The notes beneath the pieces were generated by a model, which saw nothing but the letters and a program-made list of their open reading frames with translations, searched no databases and was not told the DNA's origin. Shown one piece after another: positions 11,114 through 21,622 of a DNA stretch of 64,000 nucleotides (within the stretch, counting starts at the first letter, position 1; every line of letters starts with the position of its first letter). Location: assembly GCF_003752595.1 (NCBI RefSeq), contig NZ_RKIJ01000014.1, positions 1 through 64,000 of the forward strand, written 5' to 3'. This DNA comes from Cellulomonas sp. PhB143. Lineage in GTDB: Bacteria; Actinomycetota; Actinomycetes; Actinomycetales; Cellulomonadaceae. Position numbers and translations under genes: made by a program.

Positions 11114-11665
11114 ATGTCGACCGTCCACGAGTGCATCGACCCGAAGATCCGCGCGTTCGTCGAGGCGCAGCACGTCTTCTTCGTGGCGAGCGCGCCGAGC
11201 GGGCCGGACGGGCACGTGAACGTCTCGCCCAAGGGCGTCGAGGGCTCGTTCCTCGTGCTCGACGAGCGGACCGTCGCCTACGCCGACCTCACCGCGAGCG
11301 GCGCCGAGACGGTGGCGCACCTGCGCGAGAACGGCCGGGTGACGCTGATGTTCTGCGCGTTCGACGGCCCGCCCAACGTCGTGCGGCTGCATGGGCGCGG
11401 GCGCGTCGTCGCGCTCTACGACGCCGGGTTCGAGGACCTCGTCGGCCGGTTCGCCGAGCGGCGGGGCGTCCGGGCGGTGATCGTGGTGGACGTCGAGCGG
11501 GTGTCCGACTCGTGCGGCTACGGGGTCCCGCTCTTCGAGCACGTCGGCGAGCGCGAGCTCCTGCCGCAGTACATGGACCGCAAGGGGATCGACGGCCAGG
11601 CGGAGTACCGGCGCCGCAAGAACCGCACGAGCATCGACGGGCTGCCGGCGTTCGACGACGACTGA
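11114..11665 (+). CDS. pyridoxamine 5'-phosphate oxidase-family flavoprotein
   Basis: A 183-residue split-barrel protein of the PPOX/FMN-binding family. It shows the family's HVNVSPKG strand near residue 35 and ends in a basic helix (YRRRKNRTSIDGLP) that resembles the tail of the actinobacterial 'pyridoxamine 5'-phosphate oxidase family' group, not true PdxH. Members bind FMN or F420 and reduce or oxidise small molecules; a substrate cannot be assigned. The ATG is preceded six bases upstream by a -10-like GAAGAT, and a 17-bp palindrome lies just upstream of the promoter. Confidence 0.78.
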   Translation: MSTVHECIDPKIRAFVEAQHVFFVASAPSGPDGHVNVSPKGVEGSFLVLDERTVAYADLTASGAETVAHLRENGRVTLMFCAFDGPPNVVRLHGRGRVVALYDAGFEDLVGRFAERRGVRAVIVVDVERVSDSCGYGVPLFEHVGERELLPQYMDRKGIDGQAEYRRRKNRTSIDGLPAFDDD

Positions 11666-11709
11666 CGCACCGGGGTGCGCCCCGCTCGGGCCTGGGCGAG
11701 GGTGGCGGT

Positions 11710-12387
11710 ATGGCCGACGAGACGACGCGGGTGACCGCGCAGCAGTTCCACGCCGCCGAGGGCACTGCGGACTGGCGGGTGCTGATCTCGACCGCGCACG
11801 CCGTGTTCCGCACGGGCGACTTTGCGACCGGGCTCGCGCTGGTCGGCCGGATCGGGGAGCTCGCCGAGGAGGCGGGCCACCACCCCGACGTCGACCTGAC
11901 GTACCCCGCCGTCGTCGTGCGCCTCACCACGCACGACGCGGGCGGGCTCACCGGCCGCGACGTCGCGCTGGCGCGCCGCATCAGCGAGGCGGCGCGGGAG
12001 CTCGGCGTCGACGCCGACCCGACGGCGCCGCTGCAGACGGAGATCGCGATCGACGTGCTGGACCGTGACGCCGTCCTGCCGTTCTGGGCGGCCGTCCTCG
12101 GCTTCGAGCGGGTGCAGACCGACGGGTACCAGGACGTCGACCTGCGCGACCCCCGGGGGCGCGGCGCGACCATCTGGTTCCAGCAGATGGACGAGCCCCG
12201 GCCGCAGCGCAACCGCATCCACCTCGACGTCTGGGTGGCGCCCGACGCCGCCCGGGAGCGGGTGGCCGCCGTCCTCGCCGCGGGCGGGACGCTGCTCTCC
12301 GACGCCGAGGCGCCGTCCTTCTGGGTGCTCGCCGACCCGGAGGGCAACGAGGCCTGCGTCTGCACGTGCCTCGACCGCGACCGGTAG
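11710..12387 (+). CDS. pterin-4a-carbinolamine dehydratase domain fused to a VOC/glyoxalase domain
   Basis: A 225-residue two-domain protein. Residues 1-95 form a pterin-4a-carbinolamine dehydratase (PCD/DCoH) with the active-site pattern GHHPDVDLTYPAVVVRL followed by TTHDAGGLTGRDVALA. Residues from about 105 on form a vicinal-oxygen-chelate domain (AIDVLDRDAVLPFWAAVLGF, then a last strand ADPEGNEACVC). PCD recycles hydroxylated pterin or acts as a dimerisation cofactor. The VOC half may bind a metal and a small ligand, but its function is unknown. A -10-like GAGGGT ends six bases before the ATG. Fusions of this kind occur in actinobacteria, as I recall. Confidence 0.82.
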   Translation: MADETTRVTAQQFHAAEGTADWRVLISTAHAVFRTGDFATGLALVGRIGELAEEAGHHPDVDLTYPAVVVRLTTHDAGGLTGRDVALARRISEAARELGVDADPTAPLQTEIAIDVLDRDAVLPFWAAVLGFERVQTDGYQDVDLRDPRGRGATIWFQQMDEPRPQRNRIHLDVWVAPDAARERVAAVLAAGGTLLSDAEAPSFWVLADPEGNEACVCTCLDRDR

Positions 12388-12541
12388 CCGGCCGGTGGCC
12401 GTCCGGCAGGCAGCCGGCGGCGACGCGCCCCGCGCGGGGAGGTTCACGGGTGCGCCGGATCCCACTATGCTCCGAGCGACCGCGCCGCCCGGCCGGTCGT
12501 GAGGGCGACCCGCGACGACGCGGCGGCAGGGGACACGGATC

Positions 12542-13603
12542 GTGACTGCGCAGACGGCGGCGGCACCCGCACCGGTACCGGGAGCGACGGCCCCGACCGG
12601 GCTCGCGGTCTCGACGCGGGGGCTGCGCAAGACCTACCGGAGCCTGCGCGGCAGTTCGGTCGGGGTCGAGGGGCTCGACCTGGACGTGCCGCTGGGCGGT
12701 GTGCACGGCTTCCTCGGGCCCAACGGCTCGGGCAAGACCACGACGATCCGCATGCTGCTCGGGCTCGTGCGCCCGGACTCGGGCACGATGCGCATCTTCG
12801 ACCAGGAGGTCCCGCGGGCGCTCCCGCAGGTCGTCGGGCGGGTCGGTGCGATCGTCGAGCAGCCCAAGTTCTTCCCGTCGTTCTCGGGGCGCCGCAACCT
12901 CGAGCTCCTCGCCGGGGCCATCGGCGCCGAGCCGCGGATGGTCGGGACGGTGCTCGCGGAGGTCGGCCTCGCGGACCGCGCGCGCGACCGGTACCGCGGC
13001 TACTCGCTCGGCATGAAGCAGCGCCTGGCGATCGCGGCCACCCTGCTCAAGGACCCGGACCTGCTGATCTTCGACGAGCCGACGAACGGGCTCGACCCCG
13101 CGGGCATCCGCGAGATCCGCGAGACCATGCGCGCGCTGGGCGAGCGCGGCAAGACCGTGCTGGTCTCGAGCCACATCCTCGCCGAGGTCGAGCAGGTCGC
13201 CGACACGGTCTCGATCATCGGCGGCGGGCGGCTGCTCGCCCAGGGTTCGGTGGCCGAGATCGTCGGACGCCAGGCCGGGGGAGTCGTCCGCGTCGGCATC
13301 GACGCACCCGGCCGCGCCGCGCAGGTCCTCGCGGAGGCCGGGCTGACCGCCCGCGTCGACGCCGGGGTCGTGCTCGTCGACGGCGTGGACGACGCCGCCC
13401 GCGTGACCCGCGTCCTCGCGGGCAGCGGACTCTTCGTTCGCGAGCTGACCACGCTCCGTGCCGACCTCGAGTCCGTCTTCCTCGACCTGACCTCGGGCGA
13501 GCGGCCCGGCGGCTTCGTGCCCGACGACGTGGAGCCAGCCCCGCTGACCGGCGCGACACGCGCCGTCGGTCGCCACGGGCGCCACCAGGGAGGGGTGGCC
13601 TGA
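12542..13603 (+). CDS. ABC transporter ATP-binding protein
   Basis: ATPase of a two-gene ABC exporter. The 353-residue protein has Walker A (GPNGSGKT), a signature motif YSLGMKQRL, Walker B LLIFDEPTNGLDP and the switch histidine in SSHILAEVEQ. The C-terminal 130 residues are the extra domain common in drug- and bacitracin-type exporters. The GTG start at 12542 has AGGGGA eight bases upstream. Its stop overlaps the permease ATG by one base. The cargo is not evident. Confidence 0.93.
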   Translation: MTAQTAAAPAPVPGATAPTGLAVSTRGLRKTYRSLRGSSVGVEGLDLDVPLGGVHGFLGPNGSGKTTTIRMLLGLVRPDSGTMRIFDQEVPRALPQVVGRVGAIVEQPKFFPSFSGRRNLELLAGAIGAEPRMVGTVLAEVGLADRARDRYRGYSLGMKQRLAIAATLLKDPDLLIFDEPTNGLDPAGIREIRETMRALGERGKTVLVSSHILAEVEQVADTVSIIGGGRLLAQGSVAEIVGRQAGGVVRVGIDAPGRAAQVLAEAGLTARVDAGVVLVDGVDDAARVTRVLAGSGLFVRELTTLRADLESVFLDLTSGERPGGFVPDDVEPAPLTGATRAVGRHGRHQGGVA

Positions 13604-14592
13604 TGCGGCTGCTGCGCGTCGAGCTCCGGCGCTTCCGCCTCCGGGCGCTGATCCGGTGGGGAGCCGTCGGCGCCGTGGCCGTCGCGCTGCTGCTCGTGGC
13701 CGGCGCGTTCCAGACCTCCACGCCGCTGCCGCAGGCGCAGATCGACGAGATCCGCGCCCAGTACGACGAGCAGGTCGCCGACTGGGACGCCCACAAGGAC
13801 GAGTACATCGCGGACTGCAAGCAGCAGGAGGCCGACGCCCAGGAGGCGGACCCGTCCGCGGACTACGCCTGCGAGCAGGGTGGGCCGGGAGCCTGGGAGG
13901 ACTGGATCGGGGGCACCAGCAGCTTCTCGGACGCCGGGATCTCCTCGATCCAGTCGTTCGGCGTGGTCTTCCTGCTGCTCGCGCTCTTCCTGGGCATCAC
14001 CTTCGCGGCCGCCGAGACGAGCAGCGGGGCCATCGGGAACTGGCTCACCTTCGAGCCACGCCGCCGCCGCGTCTACTGGTCCAAGCTGGCCGCGGCGTCG
14101 CTCGGCGTGCTGCCGATCGTCGCCGTCGCCCTCGCGGTCGGCACCGCCGGCTCGTGGCTCGCGTACGAGGTGCACGACGCGACCGGGAGCATGACCGCCG
14201 CGCTGTGGACGGACCTCGGGTGGAGCCTCGGGCGACTGCTGCTGGGGTCGGCGGCGTTCGCGGCGATCGGCGTCGCGCTCGGCATGCTCACCCGGCACAC
14301 CGCGGCGGCGCTCGGCGTCGTCGTCGCCTGGTTCGTGGTGGTCGAGCTGTTCGGTGCGAACATGCTGGACGGACTGCAGCGCTGGCTGCTGGTCGTCAAC
14401 ACCGAGGCGTGGGTCGCGGGCGGCGCGACATACTCCGTCGAGACCTGCACGCCGTCCGACGGTGGTGGCCTCTCGTGCAGCTACGTCGACCATGCGGTCT
14501 CGCTCGCGCAGGGCGGCCTCGTGCTCGCCGGGCTGACGATCGTGGTCGCCGTGGTCTCGGCCCTCGTGTTCCGACGGCGCGACGTCGCCTGA
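13603..14592 (+). CDS. ABC transporter permease (ABC-2 type)
   Basis: Membrane partner of the preceding ATPase; 329 residues. One helix lies near residues 13-35. A long extracytoplasmic loop of about 80 residues follows, rich in Asp/Glu/Gln and with two cysteines. A block of further helices runs from about residue 120 to the end (FGVVFLLLALFLGITFAAAE onward), finishing in the positive tail FRRRDVA. The start overlaps the ATPase stop (TGATG), so translation is coupled. It ends 12 bp before an inverted repeat that may terminate the pair. Confidence 0.88.
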   Translation: MRLLRVELRRFRLRALIRWGAVGAVAVALLLVAGAFQTSTPLPQAQIDEIRAQYDEQVADWDAHKDEYIADCKQQEADAQEADPSADYACEQGGPGAWEDWIGGTSSFSDAGISSIQSFGVVFLLLALFLGITFAAAETSSGAIGNWLTFEPRRRRVYWSKLAAASLGVLPIVAVALAVGTAGSWLAYEVHDATGSMTAALWTDLGWSLGRLLLGSAAFAAIGVALGMLTRHTAAALGVVVAWFVVVELFGANMLDGLQRWLLVVNTEAWVAGGATYSVETCTPSDGGGLSCSYVDHAVSLAQGGLVLAGLTIVVAVVSALVFRRRDVA

Positions 14593-14603
14593 GCCGGCGC
14601 TCG

Positions 14604-14666
14604 CCCCTCGATCGTGTCCCACATGTCGGGACGACTCGACCGAGGGGTGACACCGCCCCTCGATCG
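14604..14666. repeat. three copies of CCCCTCGATCG, one inverted, overlapping the ilv promoter
   Basis: CCCCTCGATCG lies at 14604-14614 and again at 14656-14666; between them, at 14637-14647, is the inverted near-copy CGACCGAGGGG. Copy 2 can pair with copy 1 (around an inner GTCCC/GGGAC stem) or with copy 3, but not both. The last copy falls inside the spacer between the -35 and -10 of the ilv leader promoter. It may be the ABC operon terminator, a regulator binding site, or both. Confidence 0.75.
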
Positions 14667-14675
14667 GCGTAGTGT
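14647..14675 (+). promoter_or_regulatory. promoter of the ilv leader and ilvBNC
   Basis: A -35 GTGACA (14647-14652), a 17-bp spacer and a -10 TAGTGT (14670-14675). The leader peptide ATG follows seven bases after the -10, so the transcript probably starts at or next to that ATG. Confidence 0.75.
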
Positions 14676-14682
14676 GCGAGCC

Positions 14683-14727
14683 ATGCGGACGATCCTCCTC
14701 GTAGTACTTCCTGAGCGCGCCGGCTGA
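14683..14727 (+). CDS. ilv operon leader peptide
   Basis: A 14-residue open frame, [14 protein letters not shown], with a run Ile-Leu-Leu-Val-Val-Leu. This is the classic control peptide of branched-chain operons: when charged Ile-, Leu- or Val-tRNA is scarce the ribosome stalls on these codons and downstream termination is avoided. It starts right after the promoter with no room for a Shine-Dalgarno sequence, so it is read as a leaderless message. A terminator-like hairpin follows at 14756-14796. Confidence 0.9.
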   Translation: MRTILLVVLPERAG

Positions 14728-14755
14728 CGCCGATCGACCAGGTCCGTCCGCGCGC

Positions 14756-14796
14756 TCACCCCGAAGAACCCGAGACCCGGGTTCGAGGGGTTTTTT
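14756..14796 (+). terminator. ilvBNC transcription attenuator
   Basis: A GC-rich stem (AGAACCCG pairing with CCGGGTTC, extended by outer ACCCC/GGGGT pairs) runs straight into TTTTTT at 14791-14796. It lies 28 bp after the leader peptide stop and 116 bp before the ilvB start. That position, and the absence of any full gene ending just upstream, identify it as an attenuator. The 14797-14912 segment is transcribed leader with no further open frame I would support. Confidence 0.9.
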
Positions 14797-14912
14797 CATG
14801 CCGGGGACGCTGCGGGAGACTGGACGCAGACCCGGTCACGACGACCAGCTCCACCAGCACGACGGTCACACGGCCAGCGGTCGCAGCAGCGACCCGAACC
14901 AAGGAGACACCG

Positions 14913-16817
14913 ATGGTCCAGGGCACCCCTCCGGCAGCAGCACGTCCCGGCGTCCCGACGCCGGCCGCGCTCGCCGGCGCACCCAAGCCCGCCCCCGCGG
15001 CGACGAGCGGGCCGCGCGGCCGCGTCGCCGCGGCGCCCCGCACGAGCGGTGGCGCGGCGGTATCGACGGAGCAGGTCACGGGCGCGCAGTCCATCGTCCG
15101 GTCGCTCGAGGAGATCGGCGTCGAGACGATCTTCGGCATCCCCGGCGGCGCGATCCTCCCGCTCTACGACCCGCTGATGGACTCCGCGAGGCTGCGGCAC
15201 ATCCTGGTCCGCCACGAGCAGGGCGGCGGGCACGCCGCGTCCGGCTACGCCCACGCCACGGGCAAGGTCGGCGTGACCATGGCCACGTCCGGCCCCGGCG
15301 CGACCAACCTGGTCACCCCCATCGCCGACGCGAACATCGACTCCATCCCGATGGTCGCGATCACGGGGCAGGTCGCCGAGTCCCTCATCGGGACGGACGG
15401 GTTCCAGGAGGCCGACATCGTCGGCATCACGATGCCGATCACCAAGCACAACTACCTCGTGACCGACCCGGCGGAGATCCCTCGCGTGCTCGCCGAGGCG
15501 TTCCACATCGCCTCGACCGGGCGCCCCGGGCCGGTCCTCGTCGACATCGCGAAGTCCGCGATGCAGGCCGCGACCACGTTCTCGTGGCCGCAGGAGCTGC
15601 AGCTGCCGGGCTACCACCCCGTCACGAAGCCGCACACGAAGCAGATCAAGGAGGCCGCGCGGCTGCTCGCCGGCGCGCGCCGGCCGGTGCTGTACGTGGG
15701 CGGCGGCACCGTCCGCGCGAACGCCTCGCCCGAGCTGCGGCGGCTGGCGGACGTCTCCGGTGCCGCCGTCGTCACGACGCTCATGGCCCGGGGCGTGCTG
15801 CCCGACACGCACCCGCAGAACCTCGGCATGCCCGGCATGCACGGCACCGTCCCGGCGGTCGCCGCGCTGCAGAAGGCCGACCTGGTCGTCGCGCTCGGGG
15901 CCCGGTTCGACGACCGGGTGACCGGCCAGCTGTCGACCTTCGCCCCCCACGCGACGATCGTGCACGCCGACGTCGACCCGGCCGAGATCGGCAAGAACCG
16001 TGCCGTGGACGTGCCGATCGTCGGGGACATGAAGGAGGTCCTCGGCGACCTCGTGCCCGAGCTCGAGCGCGAGCACGCGGCCCACGGCAAGCCCGACCTG
16101 GCGGCCTGGTGGCACCAGATCGACGACTGGCGCGAGACCTACCCGCTGGGCTTCACCGAGCCGACCGACGGGCACCTGTCGCCGCACGCCGTCATCCAGC
16201 GCCTCGGCCAGCTGGCCCGACCGGAGTCGATCTTCGTCGCGGGCGTGGGCCAGCACCAGATGTGGGCGGCGCAGTTCATCCGCTACGAGCACCCCCGCAC
16301 GTGGATCAACTCCGGCGGCCTCGGCACGATGGGCTTCGCGGTCCCGGCGGCCATGGGCGCCAAGGTCGGCCAGCCCGACCGCGACGTCTGGGCCGTGGAC
16401 GGCGACGGCTGCTTCCAGATGACCAACCAGGAGCTCGCCACCTGCACGATCAACGACATCCCCATCAAGGTGGCGCTGATCAACAACTCCTCGCTCGGCA
16501 TGGTGCGCCAGTGGCAGTCGCTGTTCTACGACAACCGCTACTCGAACACCGACCTGCACACCGGGCGCGGGACCCAGCGCGTGCCCGACTTCGTCAAGCT
16601 CGCGGACGCCTACGGCGCCGAGGGCATCCGCGTCGAGCACGCGAGCGACGTCGACGCCGCGATCAAGCGCGCCAACGAGATCGACGACCGTCCCGTCGTC
16701 GTCGACTTCAACGTCTCCCGCGACGCGATGGTGTGGCCGATGGTCGCCGCCGGCGTGAGCAACGACGAGATCCAGTACGCGCGGGGCATCTCGCCCGCGT
16801 GGGACCGCGAAGACTGA
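14913..16817 (+). CDS. ilvB: acetolactate synthase large (catalytic) subunit
   Basis: Thiamine-diphosphate enzyme that joins two pyruvates, or pyruvate and 2-oxobutyrate, in the first shared step of valine/leucine/isoleucine synthesis. The 634-residue protein has the PYR-domain glutamate in [13 protein letters not shown], the central FAD/transhydrogenase-like domain, and the ThDP/Mg motif [20 protein letters not shown] with downstream [12 protein letters not shown]. An N-terminal Ala/Pro-rich extension of about 50 residues precedes the fold ([20 protein letters not shown]). AAGGAGA lies six bases before the ATG. It is followed by ilvN after 27 bp and is controlled by the upstream attenuator. 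Confidence 0.97.
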   Translation: MVQGTPPAAARPGVPTPAALAGAPKPAPAATSGPRGRVAAAPRTSGGAAVSTEQVTGAQSIVRSLEEIGVETIFGIPGGAILPLYDPLMDSARLRHILVRHEQGGGHAASGYAHATGKVGVTMATSGPGATNLVTPIADANIDSIPMVAITGQVAESLIGTDGFQEADIVGITMPITKHNYLVTDPAEIPRVLAEAFHIASTGRPGPVLVDIAKSAMQAATTFSWPQELQLPGYHPVTKPHTKQIKEAARLLAGARRPVLYVGGGTVRANASPELRRLADVSGAAVVTTLMARGVLPDTHPQNLGMPGMHGTVPAVAALQKADLVVALGARFDDRVTGQLSTFAPHATIVHADVDPAEIGKNRAVDVPIVGDMKEVLGDLVPELEREHAAHGKPDLAAWWHQIDDWRETYPLGFTEPTDGHLSPHAVIQRLGQLARPESIFVAGVGQHQMWAAQFIRYEHPRTWINSGGLGTMGFAVPAAMGAKVGQPDRDVWAVDGDGCFQMTNQELATCTINDIPIKVALINNSSLGMVRQWQSLFYDNRYSNTDLHTGRGTQRVPDFVKLADAYGAEGIRVEHASDVDAAIKRANEIDDRPVVVDFNVSRDAMVWPMVAAGVSNDEIQYARGISPAWDRED

Positions 16818-16844
16818 GCCGACCGAGACCAGGGAGAACCGACC

Positions 16845-18441
<1,597 letters not shown>

Positions 18442-18477
18442 TCCGCGTCTCCTGAGCGCTTCCTCGCTCGCCCTCGG

Positions 18478-18572
18478 AGGGCGGGACGACGGCGCGCGCG
18501 ATCTGCCATCCGGCCTCGTGCCTCGGCCTCCCGCCAGGCCCGCCACGATCGCGCGCCCCGTCGTCCCGCCCT
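18478..18572 (+). terminator. long stem-loop after ilvC
   Basis: Left arm AGGGCGGGACGACGG + CGCGCGATC at 18478-18503 and right arm at 18547-18572 form a nearly perfect 26-bp inverted repeat round a 43-nt loop. No T tract follows. It is the likely end of the ilvBNC transcript. Apart from this the gap before the next gene holds nothing I recognise. Confidence 0.65.
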
Positions 18573-18677
18573 CTCGTGCGTCCGCGCCGCGATCGCGCGT
18601 CCCGGCGTCCCGGGCTCCGTCGTGCCTTCCTCGGTGTCCGTTCTGCCCCGGTCGGGCTGCGGTGAGATGATCCCGGC

Positions 18678-19211
18678 ATGAGCGACGAGCAGCGGGACCG
18701 GCAGCAGGACGGCGCGGGGCACGACACGGCCGCCGACATCCTCGAGTTCTGGGAGTCCGCGCGCATCCGTGCCGGGCTCGTGCGGACGGCGGCGGCGACC
18801 GGCTACACCGTCGAGGCGTCGATGGTGCCGCCCGCGTGGAGCTTCGGCGACGACGCCGAGACGGCGGACGCGCTGCTCGAGGCCGTCCTGCGGCGCGAGA
18901 AGACGGCGACGTCGTCGTCCCTGTGGGAGTACGAGGACACGGGCGAGGACCTGCCCGAGGAGAAGGCCCTGGCGATCGTCCTCGACGCGAGCGGCGAGCC
19001 GCGCGCGCTCATCCGCACGGAGTCGGTCGACGTCGTGCCGTTCGACGAGGTGGGGGAGGAGTTCGCCGCCGCCGAGGGCGAGGGCGACCGCTCGCTCGAG
19101 TCGTGGCGCACGGAGCACGAGACGTTCTTCCGGCGGAGCCTGGCCGCCGGCCGCGAGTTCTCGCCGCAGATGCCGGTCGTGTGCGAGCGCTTCAGCGTCC
19201 TGTTCCCGTAG
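18678..19211 (+). CDS. ASCH domain protein
   Basis: A 177-residue soluble protein. The pattern [20 protein letters not shown] followed by a short beta strand and [15 protein letters not shown] fits the ASCH fold (GxKxxT/S-type loop), a PUA-like domain thought to bind RNA or modified nucleosides; the tail [12 protein letters not shown] is also typical. Exact role unknown. A -10-like GATGAT ends six bases before the ATG. It sits between ilvC and leuB but looks independently transcribed. Confidence 0.8.
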   Translation: MSDEQRDRQQDGAGHDTAADILEFWESARIRAGLVRTAAATGYTVEASMVPPAWSFGDDAETADALLEAVLRREKTATSSSLWEYEDTGEDLPEEKALAIVLDASGEPRALIRTESVDVVPFDEVGEEFAAAEGEGDRSLESWRTEHETFFRRSLAAGREFSPQMPVVCERFSVLFP

Positions 19212-19272
19212 TCGCGTCCGGCACGTGAGATCGTCGTCCGCATGGTGGCCCGCGGGGCGTAGCGTCTCGTCC

Positions 19273-20316
19273 ATGACGCGCAACATCAACCTGGCCGTGG
19301 TGGCCGGAGACGGAATCGGCACCGAGGTCGTCGACCAGGGCCTGGCGGTCCTCGAGTCCGTCCTCACCGGCTCGGACGTGACGGTCTCGACGACCGCCTT
19401 CGAGCTGGGCGCGCGGCGCTGGCACGCGACCGGCGAGACCCTCACGGACACCGACCTCGAGGCGATCCGCGCGCACGACGCGATCCTGCTCGGCGCGATC
19501 GGCGACCCGAGCGTCCCGTCGGGCGTCCTCGAGCGCGGCCTGCTGCTCAAGCTCCGGTTCTCGCTGGACCACTACGTGAACCTGCGCCCCGGCAGGCTCT
19601 ACCCGGGCGTGCGCTCGCCGCTCGCCGAGCCGGGCGAGATCGACTTCGTCGTGGTGCGCGAGGGCACCGAGGGCCCCTACGGCGGCGTGGGCGGCTCGGT
19701 GCGGACCGGGACGCCGCAGGAGATCGCCACGGAGGTCTCGGTGAACACCGCGTTCGGCGTCGAGCGGGTCGTCCGCGACGCGTTCGCCCGAGCCCAGGCG
19801 CGACCCCGCAAGCACCTGACCCTCGTGCACAAGCACAACGTGCTCGTCAACGCCGGGCACCTGTGGCGGCGCACCGTCGAGGCCGTCAACGCCGAGTTCC
19901 CCGACGTGACGACCGACTACCTGCACGTCGACGCCGCCACGATCTTCCTCACGACCAACCCCTCGCGGTTCGACGTGATCGTCACCGACAACCTCTTCGG
20001 CGACATCATCACGGACCAGGCCGCCGCCATCTGCGGCGGGATCGGCCTCGCGGCCTCCGGGAACATCAACCCGGACCGCACGGGACCCTCGATGTTCGAG
20101 CCGGTGCACGGCTCGGCCCCCGACATCGCCGGCCAGGGCAAGGCCGACCCGACCGCCACGGTCGTGTCGGTCGGGATGCTCCTCGCCCACCTCGGCCTGG
20201 ACGAGGAGTCCGCCCGCGTGGAGGCCGCCGTCGCGGCCGACCTCGCCGAGCGGGGGGACCGAGTACGTACGACGGCCGAGGTGGGTGGCGAGCTCGCCCA
20301 GCGCGTCGCTCGCTGA
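19273..20316 (+). CDS. leuB: 3-isopropylmalate dehydrogenase
   Basis: NAD-dependent oxidative decarboxylation of 3-isopropylmalate in leucine synthesis. The 347-residue protein has the family start [14 protein letters not shown], the substrate arginines in [19 protein letters not shown], a lysine/asparagine block [12 protein letters not shown], and the metal/NAD region [15 protein letters not shown] and [18 protein letters not shown]. This is the short actinobacterial LeuB. A -10 TAGCGT (19260-19265) ends seven bases before the ATG, so it is probably leaderless. It is upstream of ilvE. Confidence 0.96.
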   Translation: MTRNINLAVVAGDGIGTEVVDQGLAVLESVLTGSDVTVSTTAFELGARRWHATGETLTDTDLEAIRAHDAILLGAIGDPSVPSGVLERGLLLKLRFSLDHYVNLRPGRLYPGVRSPLAEPGEIDFVVVREGTEGPYGGVGGSVRTGTPQEIATEVSVNTAFGVERVVRDAFARAQARPRKHLTLVHKHNVLVNAGHLWRRTVEAVNAEFPDVTTDYLHVDAATIFLTTNPSRFDVIVTDNLFGDIITDQAAAICGGIGLAASGNINPDRTGPSMFEPVHGSAPDIAGQGKADPTATVVSVGMLLAHLGLDEESARVEAAVAADLAERGDRVRTTAEVGGELAQRVAR

Positions 20317-20461
20317 CGCGCACGTCGCTCGCACCCGTCCCGGTCGTCCGCCCCGGTCCGTCCTCGCAGTCCAGGAGGTGACCGCTGTGGGCGCCCCGCG
20401 GGTCGTACCGGCACGCGGAGCGTGGAAAACTACAGGGGTCGCCAGGTTGAAAGGTCATCCC

Positions 20462-21595
20462 ATGAGCACCCCGCTTGCTGAGCAGCACCCGCTGAACGAC
20501 TCCCTCGAGGACCTCGTCGGCCTGTTCGACGTCCGCCGGTCCTCGGCCCCGATGTCGGAGGCCGACCGCGGGCTCGCGCTCGCCGCGCCCAAGTTCGGCA
20601 CGGTCTTCACCGACCACATGGCCCGTGCCACCTGGACGGCGGACACGGGCTGGTACGACAGGCGCATCGAGGCCTACGGGCCCCTCCAGCTCGACCCGGC
20701 CACCGCCGTCCTGCACTACGCGCAGGAGATCTTCGAGGGTCTCAAGGCGTACAAGCACGACGACGGCAGCGTGTGGACGTTCCGTCCCGAGGCGAACGCG
20801 GCACGGTTCTCGCGGTCCGCCGCGCGCCTGGCGCTCCCGCAGCTGTCGGTCGACGACTTCGTCGCGTCCCTCGCGGCCCTCGTGCGCGAGGACCGCGCGT
20901 GGGTGCCGAGCGGCGACGAGGCGAGCCTGTACCTGCGGCCGTTCATGTTCGCCTCGGAGAAGTTCCTCGGCGTGCGCGCGAGCCTCGAGGCCGAGTACCT
21001 GGTGATCGCCTCGCCCGTCGGCGCGTACTTCGCGAACGGTGTCTCTCCCGTGTCCATCTGGGTCGAGCGCGAGTACAGCCGCGCCGCCGCCGGCGGGACG
21101 GGGGCCGCCAAGTGCGGCGGGAACTACGCGGCCAGCCTGCTGCCGCAGGTCGAGGCGCAGAAGCTCGGGTGCGACCAGGTCTGCTTCCTCGACGGCACCG
21201 GGACGTTCCTGGAGGAGCTCGGCGGGATGAACGTGTTCGTCGTCAAGGCGGACGGCTCGCTCGAGACGCCGGAGCTCAGCGGCTCGATCCTCGAGGGCGT
21301 CACGCGCTCGTCCATCATCCGCCTCGCGCAGGACCGTGGGCGCACCGTCACCGAGCGCCAGATCCCGATCGACGAGCTCCTCGCCGAGATCGCGGACGGC
21401 ACCGTGGTCGAGATGTTCGCCTGCGGGACAGCAGCGGTCATGACGCCGATCGGGCGTCTCGCCGGCTCGAGCTTCGACGAGACGATCGCCGACGGCGGTC
21501 CGGGTGAGCTGACGATGTCGCTGCGGGCCGAGCTGACCGGGATCCAGACCGGCGCGGTCGAGGACCGGCACGGCTGGATGCGCCGGCTCGCCTGA
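20462..21595 (+). CDS. ilvE: branched-chain amino acid aminotransferase
   Basis: PLP-dependent last step for valine, leucine and isoleucine. The 377-residue fold type IV enzyme shows LHYAQEIFEGLKAYKHDDG, the PLP lysine in GGTGAAKCGGNYAASL, and the phosphate-binding CFLDGTGTFLEELGGMNVF and ACGTAAVMTPIG segments. The start at 20462 has GAAAGG ten bases upstream. The 145-bp gap from leuB contains GGAAAACTACAGGGG, which may hold its promoter. It converges on a membrane protein gene. Confidence 0.96.
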   Translation: MSTPLAEQHPLNDSLEDLVGLFDVRRSSAPMSEADRGLALAAPKFGTVFTDHMARATWTADTGWYDRRIEAYGPLQLDPATAVLHYAQEIFEGLKAYKHDDGSVWTFRPEANAARFSRSAARLALPQLSVDDFVASLAALVREDRAWVPSGDEASLYLRPFMFASEKFLGVRASLEAEYLVIASPVGAYFANGVSPVSIWVEREYSRAAAGGTGAAKCGGNYAASLLPQVEAQKLGCDQVCFLDGTGTFLEELGGMNVFVVKADGSLETPELSGSILEGVTRSSIIRLAQDRGRTVTERQIPIDELLAEIADGTVVEMFACGTAAVMTPIGRLAGSSFDETIADGGPGELTMSLRAELTGIQTGAVEDRHGWMRRLA

Positions 21596-21622
21596 CCGCG
21601 TCCCGGTGCTCCGGGCGGGGTG

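Noticed and set aside
14797-14912. Riboswitch between the ilv attenuator and ilvB
   Set aside because: No recognisable aptamer core; control is explained by the leader peptide and terminator.
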